64,000 nt of DNA from the NCBI RefSeq assembly GCF_001887355.1, contig NZ_MPIN01000021.1, forward strand, positions 1 through 64,000, read 5' to 3'. This document shows positions 28,101-36,080 of the stretch, one piece after another; positions within the stretch are counted from its first letter, which is position 1; each line of letters starts with the position of its first letter. The DNA is from Cystobacter ferrugineus. Lineage in GTDB: Bacteria > Myxococcota > Myxococcia > Myxococcales > Myxococcaceae. The position numbers and the translations under genes are program-made. Under the pieces are notes generated by a model, which saw only the letters and a program-made list of their open reading frames with translations, had not been told where the DNA came from and did not search any database.

Positions 28101-29590
28101 TCGTCTTGGAACATTGGCGAGCGCCCAAGGGGAGCAAGCCCAACCTGGAGGAGCCCCCCACGAGTGGCGCGTGGGCCATCCCAGTCATCGCGAACAGACC
28201 TCCGCTGAAGAAAGTCGATCGGGGACTCAAGTACGAAGGCGACTTCATCGTGGGAAAGGAGAAGGAGAAGAACAATCCCAGGGTCACGGCGGACTTCACC
28301 TTCCAAGACTTCGTCAAACATCGCCAGTTCGGTCAGGTCTTCGCGGGTGAAGCGGCCAACTTCAAGCTGGCGTTCCCGCTCGCGCATCGCCTCCAGGAGT
28401 TGAAGACGGCGTGCCGGCCCAGGACCCAGCGGGAAAAACCCATCGTTCCGCTCGTGAAGCGCCTGTCCGTGAACGGATTGACGCTACATGTGTCGACGGC
28501 GTCGGGGGCCGAGCCAGAGCTCGCGTTCCTGGAGGAAAGACTCGCTCAACTCCCTGCCTCACCGCTCTTCTCGGTGGAAAGGGTCCCGGAGAAAGCGGCG
28601 ATTTCCATCACCTATCTGGAACCCGAATCCGCAGGCCCGCTCTTCTTCGATTTCGACCCGGGCCCGGCCCTGGGGCTCATCGCCGCGGAGGCGTTCTCCG
28701 CGGAGGGAGAAACGCTTCACGTCCGCCCCCGCTTCATCGCGCCCAATGGCGGGCACCTGGTGCTGGCCGACAAGGAATCCCCCGTGGGGGATGTCACGAA
28801 GCTGCTCACCGCCTCGCTGGAGGACATCAAGTCCGCCTGTGGCAATGACTTCCTGGAGGCCGTCGCGGACAAGCTCCTGCCCCCCGTGGGCAGGTTCGAG
28901 TTCGGCGAGGTCTCCCTCAAGATGGGACGCGGCAAGCTGTACACGACGGTCCGCCTCCATGGCGATGCGAAGCAATGGACCGCGGCCGCGCCCATCATCA
29001 AGCTCAAGCTGGGTGGGGAGACGTTCCAGCAGGGCAAGCTCGTCGGCTCGACGGTCAGCGCGGAATGGGATCTGTTCAAGGACAAGAAGGGCAAGCCACT
29101 ACCGGGCCGCTGGGGTGGAACGCTCGAGTTCTCGGCCGAGATTTCCCAACCCGACAAGGTGACGACGCCGCCTCCCGGCATCTCGTGGACGGTGGAGCTC
29201 AAGCCCCGCCTCGAGGAACTCAAACACGAGATAGGCGCCAAGAGCATCCGGTTCCTGGGGCAGGCCAGCCACGTGCCCACGGACGTCTCCCTCCACATCA
29301 CCTGCGAGCGGAAGGACGAAACGGGTCAATGGCAGGAGGACATCGGCATCACCCAGTTGATTCGCTACAAGATTCAAGCGAGCCAACAGTCCTCCCACTA
29401 CGGATGCTGTACGGACACGGGCGGATTCGAAGCCAACGTCCTCAAGAGCGCCCTGAAGAAGACCCCGGGGACCTTCCGCTTCGTCTGGGCGCCCAAGGGA
29501 ACACGAGCGGGCGACACGGTCGACGTCCAGGGCATTCCCGTCGAGGTCAGGACGGCGCCTGAAATCAATCCCGAGGATCTGGGAGCCTGA
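25127..29590 (+). CDS. Giant cytoplasm-made peptidoglycan hydrolase: M15 peptidase plus M23-like domain
   Basis: The 1487-residue product starts at a GTG that overlaps the preceding stop (GTGA). Residues about 80-230 are an M15-type (VanY/endolysin-like) peptidase: His177 and Asp184 in HAFGSAID and His224 in DYMHFEY are the zinc ligands. Residues about 268-550 resemble an M23/LytM peptidase (LHGGVHLEPEAT, then GYIVAAR, LYSLYMHL and RYLHWEMF), but the expected HxxxD reads H280xxxH284. The remaining 900 residues are unassigned and include beta-rich stretches. There is no signal peptide or membrane segment, so it needs another route to peptidoglycan, such as T6SS or lysis. It is two bases from the lysozyme-domain gene. 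A predatory or competitive wall-degrading effector is my best reading. Confidence 0.8.
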   Translation: MSYSHQQPTHKYTTDAELERIYGKRLVHNDFQSDSITGNFEKTARVLDNPVLESFSRNHIVDVKLPGIGPQKDKTVTVQFNRKLAHLLLAAFEKIRSENLPYTIYQVGGYFFRYQQNPSVREALENRPEYVDLRKDKGFSANWNIVCAERDRQLKTFDERIPYGSKTKAKKDLLSNHAFGSAIDINWETNPYKKGALFDLHPRIVAILEGFGFSWGGKYHDYMHFEYLRGTIEGVPDEDPPQVFYPFSAEQRRESPLKYYYLNERGKGGYFPVGLQQNLHGGVHLEPEATATRTPVRAAMPGYIVAARLMAPGKGGDNPDVRRVTDDRPLGFVLLRHEVLDKSSNGATGGQAAPSEGSAPPAHPLYSLYMHLAAPQWDAATPDPAEAPWLASLLKMRFGGVVDLDASSKDVGKTFWSKEALSPGATAFKVHDREAPLSAQRGSKILALGKPSPEDVRQAIEALQEGAVITFDRALFPVAAGETIGFVSGNQPLEGQAPAASAGTGGARYLHWEMFSPSTQNGVIELLRAQAGIDKLFNPVKELRQNNLLDMPSAENEGASNELQQILGNTGEPLAEQLQSDTYGSILLEHFNEGKTFFPEQPDSAPRFTYPLDITLDNTYQYKGDATGHCSLDVTYFKGNVSLKTEKIRFKPGQGKLTLNVPAEADTLDLWSPDFFLDKPDPSANENPRPKRLENRIELFGKAVTRHWRNLLLDHLNEWTPESLETQLEARSEAGHLEDIVDTSSPTVFAAWKKNIRPLSWWSRKKNEDDPYGEVPVLGAEAQEQSIFGSGEQLLPESANTLNVHPVTTLWLIDILLEKETIAFKKAWPPATLKRSESTQKPPFLGFLHKEVKPTVGMELVGILVQHGYATTDGANATDVSFSAAPEGEGAPTSAPQTLGRTAYRDGVAMVRTLFPFWGSWRMQATDGVGQPFEPLQTAGMTLQTDRPELEGQTLVLGTGKTAPASDGKVRPLVSGSLNFSKNWPIALAGYVVLEHWRAPKGSKPNLEEPPTSGAWAIPVIANRPPLKKVDRGLKYEGDFIVGKEKEKNNPRVTADFTFQDFVKHRQFGQVFAGEAANFKLAFPLAHRLQELKTACRPRTQREKPIVPLVKRLSVNGLTLHVSTASGAEPELAFLEERLAQLPASPLFSVERVPEKAAISITYLEPESAGPLFFDFDPGPALGLIAAEAFSAEGETLHVRPRFIAPNGGHLVLADKESPVGDVTKLLTASLEDIKSACGNDFLEAVADKLLPPVGRFEFGEVSLKMGRGKLYTTVRLHGDAKQWTAAAPIIKLKLGGETFQQGKLVGSTVSAEWDLFKDKKGKPLPGRWGGTLEFSAEISQPDKVTTPPPGISWTVELKPRLEELKHEIGAKSIRFLGQASHVPTDVSLHITCERKDETGQWQEDIGITQLIRYKIQASQQSSHYGCCTDTGGFEANVLKSALKKTPGTFRFVWAPKGTRAGDTVDVQGIPVEVRTAPEINPEDLGA

Positions 29591-29592
29591 GC

Positions 29593-31527
29593 ATGGCCAC
29601 GACTGAAGAGCAGCAGGTGAAGAAGCCGGGAACCGTGAGCCTGAGCGCCGGCTACCGGGCCTCGATTCCCTTCGTGCTCGTTCCACGCACGTCCATCACC
29701 CTGGACTCGCCGGGCACCCTGGCATCGATGGGCCTCCAGTCCGGCGTGCCCCTCACGATCAGCTTTCCCATCAAGGGCACCAGCAAGAACTTCCCTCCGG
29801 GGGACCGCAAGTGTGCCCTCTCCTGGTTGGTGTCACGCGAGGGCAAGGAGTTCTCCTACCCCGTGGATGGGGAGGTGATGATGAAGATCCAGTCCGGGGG
29901 GGAGTTCGAAGTCACGGTGAACGGAAAGACGCCCATCGTCGACGTGCTCGCCCAGCAATTGATTGGGAGGGGCAAGCTGGGCTTTTCCCTCACCCCCGAC
30001 TTTCCCCACGCGGACACGGCGACCTTCAAACCCGCCGTCGACTTCAACAACCCGTGTGAGATCCACGTGCGCCTGCCCGACAAGAAGCTCCTCGGCGAGC
30101 GCGTCACCTTCACGCCCGATTTCGGCATGGTCTTCCAGATGGCGGAACTCGAGCTGCGCGTCTTCGAGCGTGACGAGGGCGCGGACGAGATCGCGGCCAA
30201 GGAGCCTCGCAACGCCTTCACCCACACGTGGACACCGGGCTACTTCTTCACGCTGTCGCGCTCCTGGGCCATCGGGTTCACGGACGATAGCTGCCATCAA
30301 CTGGCGGACGTGGGAGAAGAGGAGGTCGGCGCCCTCGAGTTCGCCTGGCAGCTTTGGGGAAGGCACAGTGGCGGCTCCCCTACCCTGCTGCTCGAGAACA
30401 AGAACTTCCTCACGGTCCCCAGACCCAAGCTGGAGGATTTCCGGATCGAATACGACCCATCCATCGAGGGCACGTGGGAGGTGAGCGGGAAGATCTCGGG
30501 CGTCTCCCCCCGGGCGGAGCTGCAGATCGACGTAGCGCTCGTGGAGCCGAGGTCCAAGACTCCCCTCCTGATCAACCACGACTCCGCGGCCGTCCGGTTG
30601 CCCCTGGGTTCGGATGGCATCTTCGAGGGCTATCTGGGAGAGCGACACTGGCTGTTCACACGGCCCGCGGCCGGTGAGTTTCCCCTGGCCCCCGCCTTCG
30701 CCATCCTCTCGCTTCCGGCCGCGATTCGTGATGGCAAGCGGGGTCCCATCGCCGCGCACCTGGACTTCGACGACACGACGTTCTCCGCGTTCAAGGGACA
30801 CGAGCTGACGTGGGACATCGACGCGGACTGGGTGTGCTCGCGAGAGGCGGTCGCGACGGAGCCTCGGCCCCCCCGGCCCAAGCGGCGCAAATCGGGGATC
30901 GTCACCATCCCCGCGCCGCCCGCCGACGCGGGCAACCAGAAGGGGCCGATGACCTTCGAGGAGATGTGGAACGACCTCTGCGCCTGGGAGGGAATCGTCG
31001 CGTACATGTACCTGGACACGAAGGGCTACGTGACGGTGGGCGCGGGCAACCTGCTCAGCACCGTGAAGGACGCCCAGGCGCTGCCCTTCCAGAACAAGGA
31101 CGCGGGCCGGGCGGCGACACCGGAGGAGATCGCGACGGCGTTCCAGCAGGTCAAGCAGATGAAGAAGGGCATGTGGTACACGGAGTACGCCCAGCGGCCC
31201 ATGATCGCGCTCACGGATCAGTTCATCCGTGACCTCGTGAAGAAGCGGCTCGACACCGAGTTCCTTCCGGTCATCCGGGACACCTTCAAGCCCCACTTCG
31301 ACAGCTACCCGCTCTGTGTGCGTCGTGCGCTGCTCGACATCGGCTACAACCGCGGCGCGTACAGCTTCAGCACGAAGGTCCCGGAGCTCACCGCCGCCGT
31401 CAAGACGCGCAACTGGACCCTCGCGGCATCACTGAAGTGTCTGGATCACGGTGCCGAGGCACGCGCCCTGTGGCGCAAGTCACTCTTCCAGTACGCCATC
31501 GTCGTCGAGCCCCCCAAGAAGAGCTGA
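29593..31527 (+). CDS. Protein with C-terminal T4-type (GH24) lysozyme domain
   Basis: The 644-residue product lacks a signal peptide. Residues 1-430 are beta-rich and unassigned. A Pro/Lys/Arg linker (PRPPRPKRRKSG) leads to a GH24 domain at about 452-640. Its catalytic residues have exact T4 lysozyme spacing: Glu466 (CAWEG), Asp475 (YLDTKG) and Thr481 (VTVGAG), 9 and 6 apart. The C-terminal GAEARALWRKSLFQ resembles the family end. It should cut the MurNAc-GlcNAc glycan chain, complementing the peptide-cutting M15 protein encoded two bases upstream. No holin, capsid or phage gene is near, so a prophage origin is unlikely. It is probably a secreted effector. Confidence 0.83.
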   Translation: MATTEEQQVKKPGTVSLSAGYRASIPFVLVPRTSITLDSPGTLASMGLQSGVPLTISFPIKGTSKNFPPGDRKCALSWLVSREGKEFSYPVDGEVMMKIQSGGEFEVTVNGKTPIVDVLAQQLIGRGKLGFSLTPDFPHADTATFKPAVDFNNPCEIHVRLPDKKLLGERVTFTPDFGMVFQMAELELRVFERDEGADEIAAKEPRNAFTHTWTPGYFFTLSRSWAIGFTDDSCHQLADVGEEEVGALEFAWQLWGRHSGGSPTLLLENKNFLTVPRPKLEDFRIEYDPSIEGTWEVSGKISGVSPRAELQIDVALVEPRSKTPLLINHDSAAVRLPLGSDGIFEGYLGERHWLFTRPAAGEFPLAPAFAILSLPAAIRDGKRGPIAAHLDFDDTTFSAFKGHELTWDIDADWVCSREAVATEPRPPRPKRRKSGIVTIPAPPADAGNQKGPMTFEEMWNDLCAWEGIVAYMYLDTKGYVTVGAGNLLSTVKDAQALPFQNKDAGRAATPEEIATAFQQVKQMKKGMWYTEYAQRPMIALTDQFIRDLVKKRLDTEFLPVIRDTFKPHFDSYPLCVRRALLDIGYNRGAYSFSTKVPELTAAVKTRNWTLAASLKCLDHGAEARALWRKSLFQYAIVVEPPKKS

Positions 31528-31596
31528 CGTGGACTCCCAGGACGCACCAGGGCGTCCGCCGGGAAGAGGAGGGCCGGCTCGTGCGTCCTCGGGCTG

Positions 31597-33030
31597 GTGG
31601 TTTTCCTTCGCATACTGTCCTGGTTGCCGCTGAGCGCGGCTGGTCTGCTCTGGGCCGCGGTGCTCGGCCTCGTGGCGCTCTGGCCCCAGCACCCCACCGG
31701 TGCGCGCCAGTTGCGCTGGCGGAATGCGGCTGGCCAGCCGCTCGCTTCGGCCCCCAGTCGCTGCGGCGACGTCATCCGTTTTCCCTTGTTCGTCGAGCAG
31801 GACCGGATCTGGCTCCCCTGCCCGGCCGCGCCGGACCTGCCCACCGGCACCTTCGCCCTTCTCCAGCCACGGCGCGGGGAGGCCCGCCTCCTGGAGCCAT
31901 TGCCGGAGCACCTGGCGCTCGAACGGGTGGAGGGCCTGCTTCCAGGCCCTGGCGGGCGCGTGGGGCTCGTCTACCGGGCGGGCACTCGCGCGTCGGCGGC
32001 GGGAGGAGCGAGGGAGGCACTGGTCGCGGCCGTGATGGACGCGGAGGGCTGGCGGGAGCTTCCGGAACGCCTTCCGGGTGGCGCGGGCAGCCGCCTGCTC
32101 GGCCTGGGATGGGCGGGCTACCGGCTGGAAGTGGCAATCGCACCCGCGCGAGGCGAGGACACGCGCGCCGAGGCCGCGGACGCGGTGCTCGTCCGGGTGG
32201 GCGACAAGGATCTGCCTCGTACCCTCACCCGCGAGGAGATGTGCCTGGACCGCACGGACTGCGTCGTGCGCGCGGCCTGGAACGCGGGCTTCGCCCGGGG
32301 CTGGCGCTTCCTCGTCGAGGACGGAGGAACGCTGCGCGAGGTCGAGGAGAGCGGAGCGGGCGAGGCCGCCGGACAGTCCCTCCAGTTGCTGGCCGGGCTC
32401 GATCTGCGCGTGGCCGGACGCATGCGTCCGCCAAATCTGCCGGCCACCCACCAGCTCGAACCGGATGGCAGCATCCTCCCCGCGCAGCCTCCGCCCTCTG
32501 GACCGCGTCCCCTGCCCTCGCCCCTGGTGATGGGGGACACCCGGCTCGAGACCCTCTCCCGCTTCGTCCTGGAACCGGGAGAGGGCCTCCTCCATGAATG
32601 GCGCGGCCAGCGGTGGAACACGGTCTCCGGCGCGGATGGGCTGCTCCGGGTGGGTGAAGGCACCGGGGCCCTGGCCGCCGTCGCGCGCCTCGAGAGCCCC
32701 TGTACCCACCTCGCCTCCGGCTTCCTCGTTCCCTCGCGCCGGGGCCTCACGCTGCTGAGCCCCGAGGGGTGCCACGTGGGCCTCACCGCCTCGGGACAGC
32801 GCGCCGACCCGTTGAACCTCCTCGAGCACCTCGAGTACGCCCACGTCCCCCACGCCCTGCCCGCGCTGCTCTTCGTCGTGCTCGGGTTGCCGGCGCTGCT
32901 CATCCCAACGAGCGTGGCGAGCCGGCCGCGGGCTCGCGACCACCGGCTGCTCGTCCGCGCGCTGCTCGCCTCCTGCTATCTGCTCGGCGCCCTGCCGCTC
33001 CTGTCATGGCTGTGGCCGCTGCTGTCCTGA
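31597..33030 (+). CDS. Membrane protein with large periplasmic domain, operon end
   Basis: The 477-residue protein has one N-terminal membrane segment (about 7-29, WLPLSAAGLLWAAVLGLVAL), a large extracytoplasmic region and two C-terminal segments (ALPALLFVVLGLPALLI and LLVRALLASCYLLGALPLL). No known domain was recognised. It starts at a GTG 69 bases after the lysozyme-domain gene; a GAGGAGGG at 31567 is rather far from it, so the start is uncertain. As last gene of the run it may be a membrane-anchored immunity protein or a separate envelope protein. A hairpin follows at 33041. Confidence 0.65.
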   Translation: MVFLRILSWLPLSAAGLLWAAVLGLVALWPQHPTGARQLRWRNAAGQPLASAPSRCGDVIRFPLFVEQDRIWLPCPAAPDLPTGTFALLQPRRGEARLLEPLPEHLALERVEGLLPGPGGRVGLVYRAGTRASAAGGAREALVAAVMDAEGWRELPERLPGGAGSRLLGLGWAGYRLEVAIAPARGEDTRAEAADAVLVRVGDKDLPRTLTREEMCLDRTDCVVRAAWNAGFARGWRFLVEDGGTLREVEESGAGEAAGQSLQLLAGLDLRVAGRMRPPNLPATHQLEPDGSILPAQPPPSGPRPLPSPLVMGDTRLETLSRFVLEPGEGLLHEWRGQRWNTVSGADGLLRVGEGTGALAAVARLESPCTHLASGFLVPSRRGLTLLSPEGCHVGLTASGQRADPLNLLEHLEYAHVPHALPALLFVVLGLPALLIPTSVASRPRARDHRLLVRALLASCYLLGALPLLSWLWPLLS

Positions 33031-33040
33031 CAAAAGACGA

Positions 33041-33071
33041 AGGCTTCCGCCCGGAACACGGACGGAAGCCT
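33041..33071. terminator. Hairpin between convergent genes
   Basis: AGGCTTCCG and CGGAAGCCT form a perfect 9-bp stem around a 13-base loop, 10 bases after the membrane protein gene. The A-rich flank on the left (CAAAAGA) gives a short U-run for transcripts coming from the SPFH gene, so it may stop transcription from both sides. Confidence 0.6.
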
Positions 33072-33104
33072 CGGAGCGAGCCACCCGAAGAGGGGTGACC
33101 GGAA

Positions 33105-34160
33105 CTACAGCAGCTTCATCAGCTCGGCGCGCTTGGCGTTGTACTCCTCATCGGAGAGCACGCCCGCGTCCTTGAGCTCCTTGATCTCCTTGAGCCGCTG
33201 CGCCGGGCTGCGCGTGTCGGCCGGAGGGGCCGCGGCGGGAGGAGGCTGCTGGGGCTGCTGGAACTGGGGCTGCTGCTGGTTCTGGTTGTTGGCGAACATC
33301 TGGGCCATGCCGAAGCCCATGCCCATGCCCATGCCCTGCAGCGCGCCGTCCGAACCGCCACCGCCCTTGGCCATGCCCTCGGACGCGCCGAGCATCGCCT
33401 GGCCCTGGGCGTACTGCTGGAAACCACCGGCCAGACGCGAGTAGGCCACGTCCTTGGACAGCTTCTTGAGCGTCGCCTCGTCCTCTTCCTTGATGCTGAC
33501 GTGGAAGTTGCCCATGCGCACCACGGTGAGGCCGTAGGTGTCCACATGCGGCTTGAGCCCGGCGATGACCTCGGTCTCGATCTCCTCGGTGTACGCGCCG
33601 CTCGTCACGTCCAGCAGCGGCCAGCGCTTCTTCACCAGCAGCTCGGCGATGCGATCGCGCGTCACCTTGAGCACCTGGCTCTTGAACCAGCTCACGAACT
33701 CCGCGTTGTTGGTGCGGCCCATGCCCACCAGGCCCACCACGAGCTTCTCCGGCTCCGTCACCCGGATGGAGAAGTCGCCGTACACCATCGTCCCGATGCC
33801 CAGCCCCGTCTCCGGATCGCGCACGTCACCGATGGGGCCGCCGAACTTCAGGCCCGTGAACTCGCGCGTGGAGACGAAGAAGATCTCCGCGATGAACAGG
33901 TTGCCGCCGGTGAAGCCCTCGATCAGGCGGCCAATGAACGGAATGTTCTTGGTGTCGAGCTGGTGCCGGCCCGGCCCCAGCTTCCCCTCCACCTTGCCGT
34001 CCTTCACGAAGAGGGCGACCTCGTCCGCATCGACGGTGAGCTGGGTGAGCATCCGGACGTTCTTCTCCGGATACTTGTAGACAATCTCGCCCTTCGCCTC
34101 GTCAGCCCGCGCGATGAAATTGCGCTGCGACTCGCCCTTGATCGTATCGAAGAATCCCAT
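33105..34160 (-). CDS. SPFH-domain protein with C-terminal SHOCT domain
   Basis: The 351-residue cytoplasmic protein starts MGFFDTIKGESQRNF (GGAGG upstream; the earlier in-frame start is rejected). Residues about 15-260 match the SPFH/'virion core' family (YdjI-like; EIVYKYPEKNVRMLTQLTVDADEVALF). Then follows a Gly/Met-rich hinge (GMGMGMGFGMAQMF), a Gln/Pro linker and a 30-residue SHOCT tail (RLKEIKELKDAGVLSDEEYNAKRAELMKLL ending). In Bacillus such proteins associate with membrane-stress responses; function here is inferred. It reads leftward, after the ABC exporter operon and separated from it by 187 bases. Confidence 0.87.
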   Translation of the reverse strand: MGFFDTIKGESQRNFIARADEAKGEIVYKYPEKNVRMLTQLTVDADEVALFVKDGKVEGKLGPGRHQLDTKNIPFIGRLIEGFTGGNLFIAEIFFVSTREFTGLKFGGPIGDVRDPETGLGIGTMVYGDFSIRVTEPEKLVVGLVGMGRTNNAEFVSWFKSQVLKVTRDRIAELLVKKRWPLLDVTSGAYTEEIETEVIAGLKPHVDTYGLTVVRMGNFHVSIKEEDEATLKKLSKDVAYSRLAGGFQQYAQGQAMLGASEGMAKGGGGSDGALQGMGMGMGFGMAQMFANNQNQQQPQFQQPQQPPPAAAPPADTRSPAQRLKEIKELKDAGVLSDEEYNAKRAELMKLL

Positions 34161-34347
34161 CGTGCTTTCGTCGCCTCCAGAGAACGCGTCGACCACCGGG
34201 AGTCCACGCCGCGTTCCTACTTCAACGCATGACGCGTGAACCTATTGCATGTGGGCGATGTCCATACATCCCCGCCCGGTCCCTGGAAACATGCCAAAGG
34301 GCCCGGTCGTTTGCCAGTCAACCGGATGGGCGGGCGTCGTTCGGTTG

Positions 34348-35148
34348 TCAGCCCCAGCGGCTGAGGAGCCGCTCGCGGTCGAGCAGGCGGACACTGGCCC
34401 ACAGCAGGGCCACGTCCAGCAGGAGCACGACGGCCCCCTGCACCGCGTAATAGACGGGGCCGGCGTTGAGGACCCCGGCCACCTGTCCCGCCACGAGACC
34501 CACCAGGGGCAGCACCACGAGCGCGGAGAGCTGCTGGGCGGTGCGAGCCTCGGCCACGCGCGCGGAGATGAGCACCGCCACGCCGTTGCCGAAGAAGGCG
34601 AACAGCGGCGCCAGCACGAGCACCCCGAAGGTCCACAGGGCGTTGGGCATCAGCAGCCCCTGGCCCAGGGGCCAGCCCACCACGTCCACGCCGATGCACA
34701 GCAGGAGGAAGGCCACCCAGGAGATGAGCACCGCCGGCACCAGCGACGCGAGGCTCTTGCCCGCCACCAGCTCCATCGCCGTCACGGGCGAGGCGAGCAG
34801 CGGCTCCAGCGTGCGCCGCTCGCGCTCCCCCGCGACGCTCTGCGAGGAGACGAGGATGGGGACGAAGACGGGCATCACCAGGAACATGCCGAACCAGTCG
34901 AGCAGGGTGCGCTCCACCAGGAAGCGTCCCGCGTTGGCGTTGAGCGGCAGGGTGGGATCGTAGAAGAGCGCGACGACGCGCAGGTTGCTGTCGTCGGGGT
35001 TGCGCGTGTACGTCCAGACGACCACCACGGGCACCACCACGAGCACCAGCGGCAGCGCCGCCATGGCGAGCAGCAGCGACGGGTTCTTGCGCAGATCCAG
35101 GAAGTCCTTCCAGAAGACGGCCAGCGCGCGCCGGGGATGGAAGCTCAT
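34348..35148 (-). CDS. ABC-2 type transporter permease (NatB-like)
   Basis: The 266-residue membrane protein has about six hydrophobic segments, an extracytoplasmic loop after the first, and the family motif SVAGERERRTLEPLLASPVTAMELVAGK. It pairs with the ATPase encoded just upstream, whose stop overlaps this ATG by four bases (ATGA). Together they form an exporter; the substrate is unknown. Confidence 0.86.
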   Translation of the reverse strand: MSFHPRRALAVFWKDFLDLRKNPSLLLAMAALPLVLVVVPVVVVWTYTRNPDDSNLRVVALFYDPTLPLNANAGRFLVERTLLDWFGMFLVMPVFVPILVSSQSVAGERERRTLEPLLASPVTAMELVAGKSLASLVPAVLISWVAFLLLCIGVDVVGWPLGQGLLMPNALWTFGVLVLAPLFAFFGNGVAVLISARVAEARTAQQLSALVVLPLVGLVAGQVAGVLNAGPVYYAVQGAVVLLLDVALLWASVRLLDRERLLSRWG

Positions 35149-36080
35149 GGGGCGCCTCGTCCTTCTTCCCGTCCTTCACGGATGAGTTCCAGATAGACCT
35201 CCTCGAGCGGGCGCTGGGCGGGAAGCGCGCTGCGAACCCGGGCGCCCGCCCCCACCAGGCACGCCACCACATCCGGCGCCTGGGACTCGTCCGCGAGCAT
35301 CACCCGCAGCCGTCCGCCCTCGGCGAGCGAGGACGGGGCGAAGGGCAGCGCGGCCAGCGCCGGAACGAATCGCGAGGCCTCGCCCTCCACGGACACCTCC
35401 AGCGCGCTGCCCGTGCGCCGCAGCTCACTGAGCGGAGCGAGCGCGAGCAGCCGCCCCTTCACCACCGCCACGCGCGTGCACAACCGCTCCACCTCGGCCA
35501 GGTTGTGCGAGCACAGCACGAGCGTGCGCCCCTCCGCCGCCAGCTCCGCCACGGCGTCGCGCACGGTGCGCGCGGACTCGGGATCCAGACCGCTCGTGGG
35601 CTCGTCGAGGAAGATGACCTGGGGCTCGTGCACCAGCGTGCGCACGATGGCGAGCTTCTGCCGCATGCCCTTGGAGAAGCTCCCACAGGGCTCGTTCTCG
35701 CGCCCTCCGAGACCGAAGCGCTCGAGCCACGCCTGGGCCCGGGGCCACGCCTGGCGCTCGTCCAGCTCGTGCAGCTTCATGAAGAAGCGCAGGTTGTCAC
35801 GCGCGCTGAGCCGCTCGTAGAGGCCGGGTTGTTCGGTGAGCAGACCCACCGTGCGGCGCAGGGCCTCCCCCTGGGTGCGCACCGAGTGGCCCCAGACATG
35901 CGCCTCGCCTTCCGAGGGCTGGAGCAGCCCGGTGAGCATGCGCACCGTGGTCGTCTTCCCCGCGCCATTGGGCCCGAGCAGGCCGAACACCTCACCCGGG
36001 CGGACGTCGAAGGACAGCCCCTGCACCGCGGTGCGGGAGCCAAAGCGCTTGGCGAGGCCCTGAACGGAGATGCCACTCAA
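35145..36080 (-). CDS. ABC transporter ATP-binding protein
   Basis: The 311-residue ATPase has Walker A GPNGAGKTTT (about residue 37), a degenerate signature GSFSKGMRQKLAIV, Walker B VIFLDEPTSGLDPES and the switch His (VLCSHN). A C-terminal regulatory region of about 90 residues is typical of DRA/NatA-like exporters. The best start is a TTG whose last two bases overlap the glycosyltransferase stop (TTGA); no ATG lies in a suitable place. It is coupled to the permease downstream. Confidence 0.86.
   Translation of the reverse strand: MSGISVQGLAKRFGSRTAVQGLSFDVRPGEVFGLLGPNGAGKTTTVRMLTGLLQPSEGEAHVWGHSVRTQGEALRRTVGLLTEQPGLYERLSARDNLRFFMKLHELDERQAWPRAQAWLERFGLGGRENEPCGSFSKGMRQKLAIVRTLVHEPQVIFLDEPTSGLDPESARTVRDAVAELAAEGRTLVLCSHNLAEVERLCTRVAVVKGRLLALAPLSELRRTGSALEVSVEGEASRFVPALAALPFAPSSLAEGGRLRVMLADESQAPDVVACLVGAGARVRSALPAQRPLEEVYLELIREGREEGRGAP

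Noticed and set aside
29593-31527. Prophage lysis module, because of the T4-type lysozyme domain
   Set aside because: There are no holin, spanin, tail, capsid, integrase or repressor genes nearby, and the lysozyme domain is fused to a 430-residue N-terminal part unlike phage endolysins.
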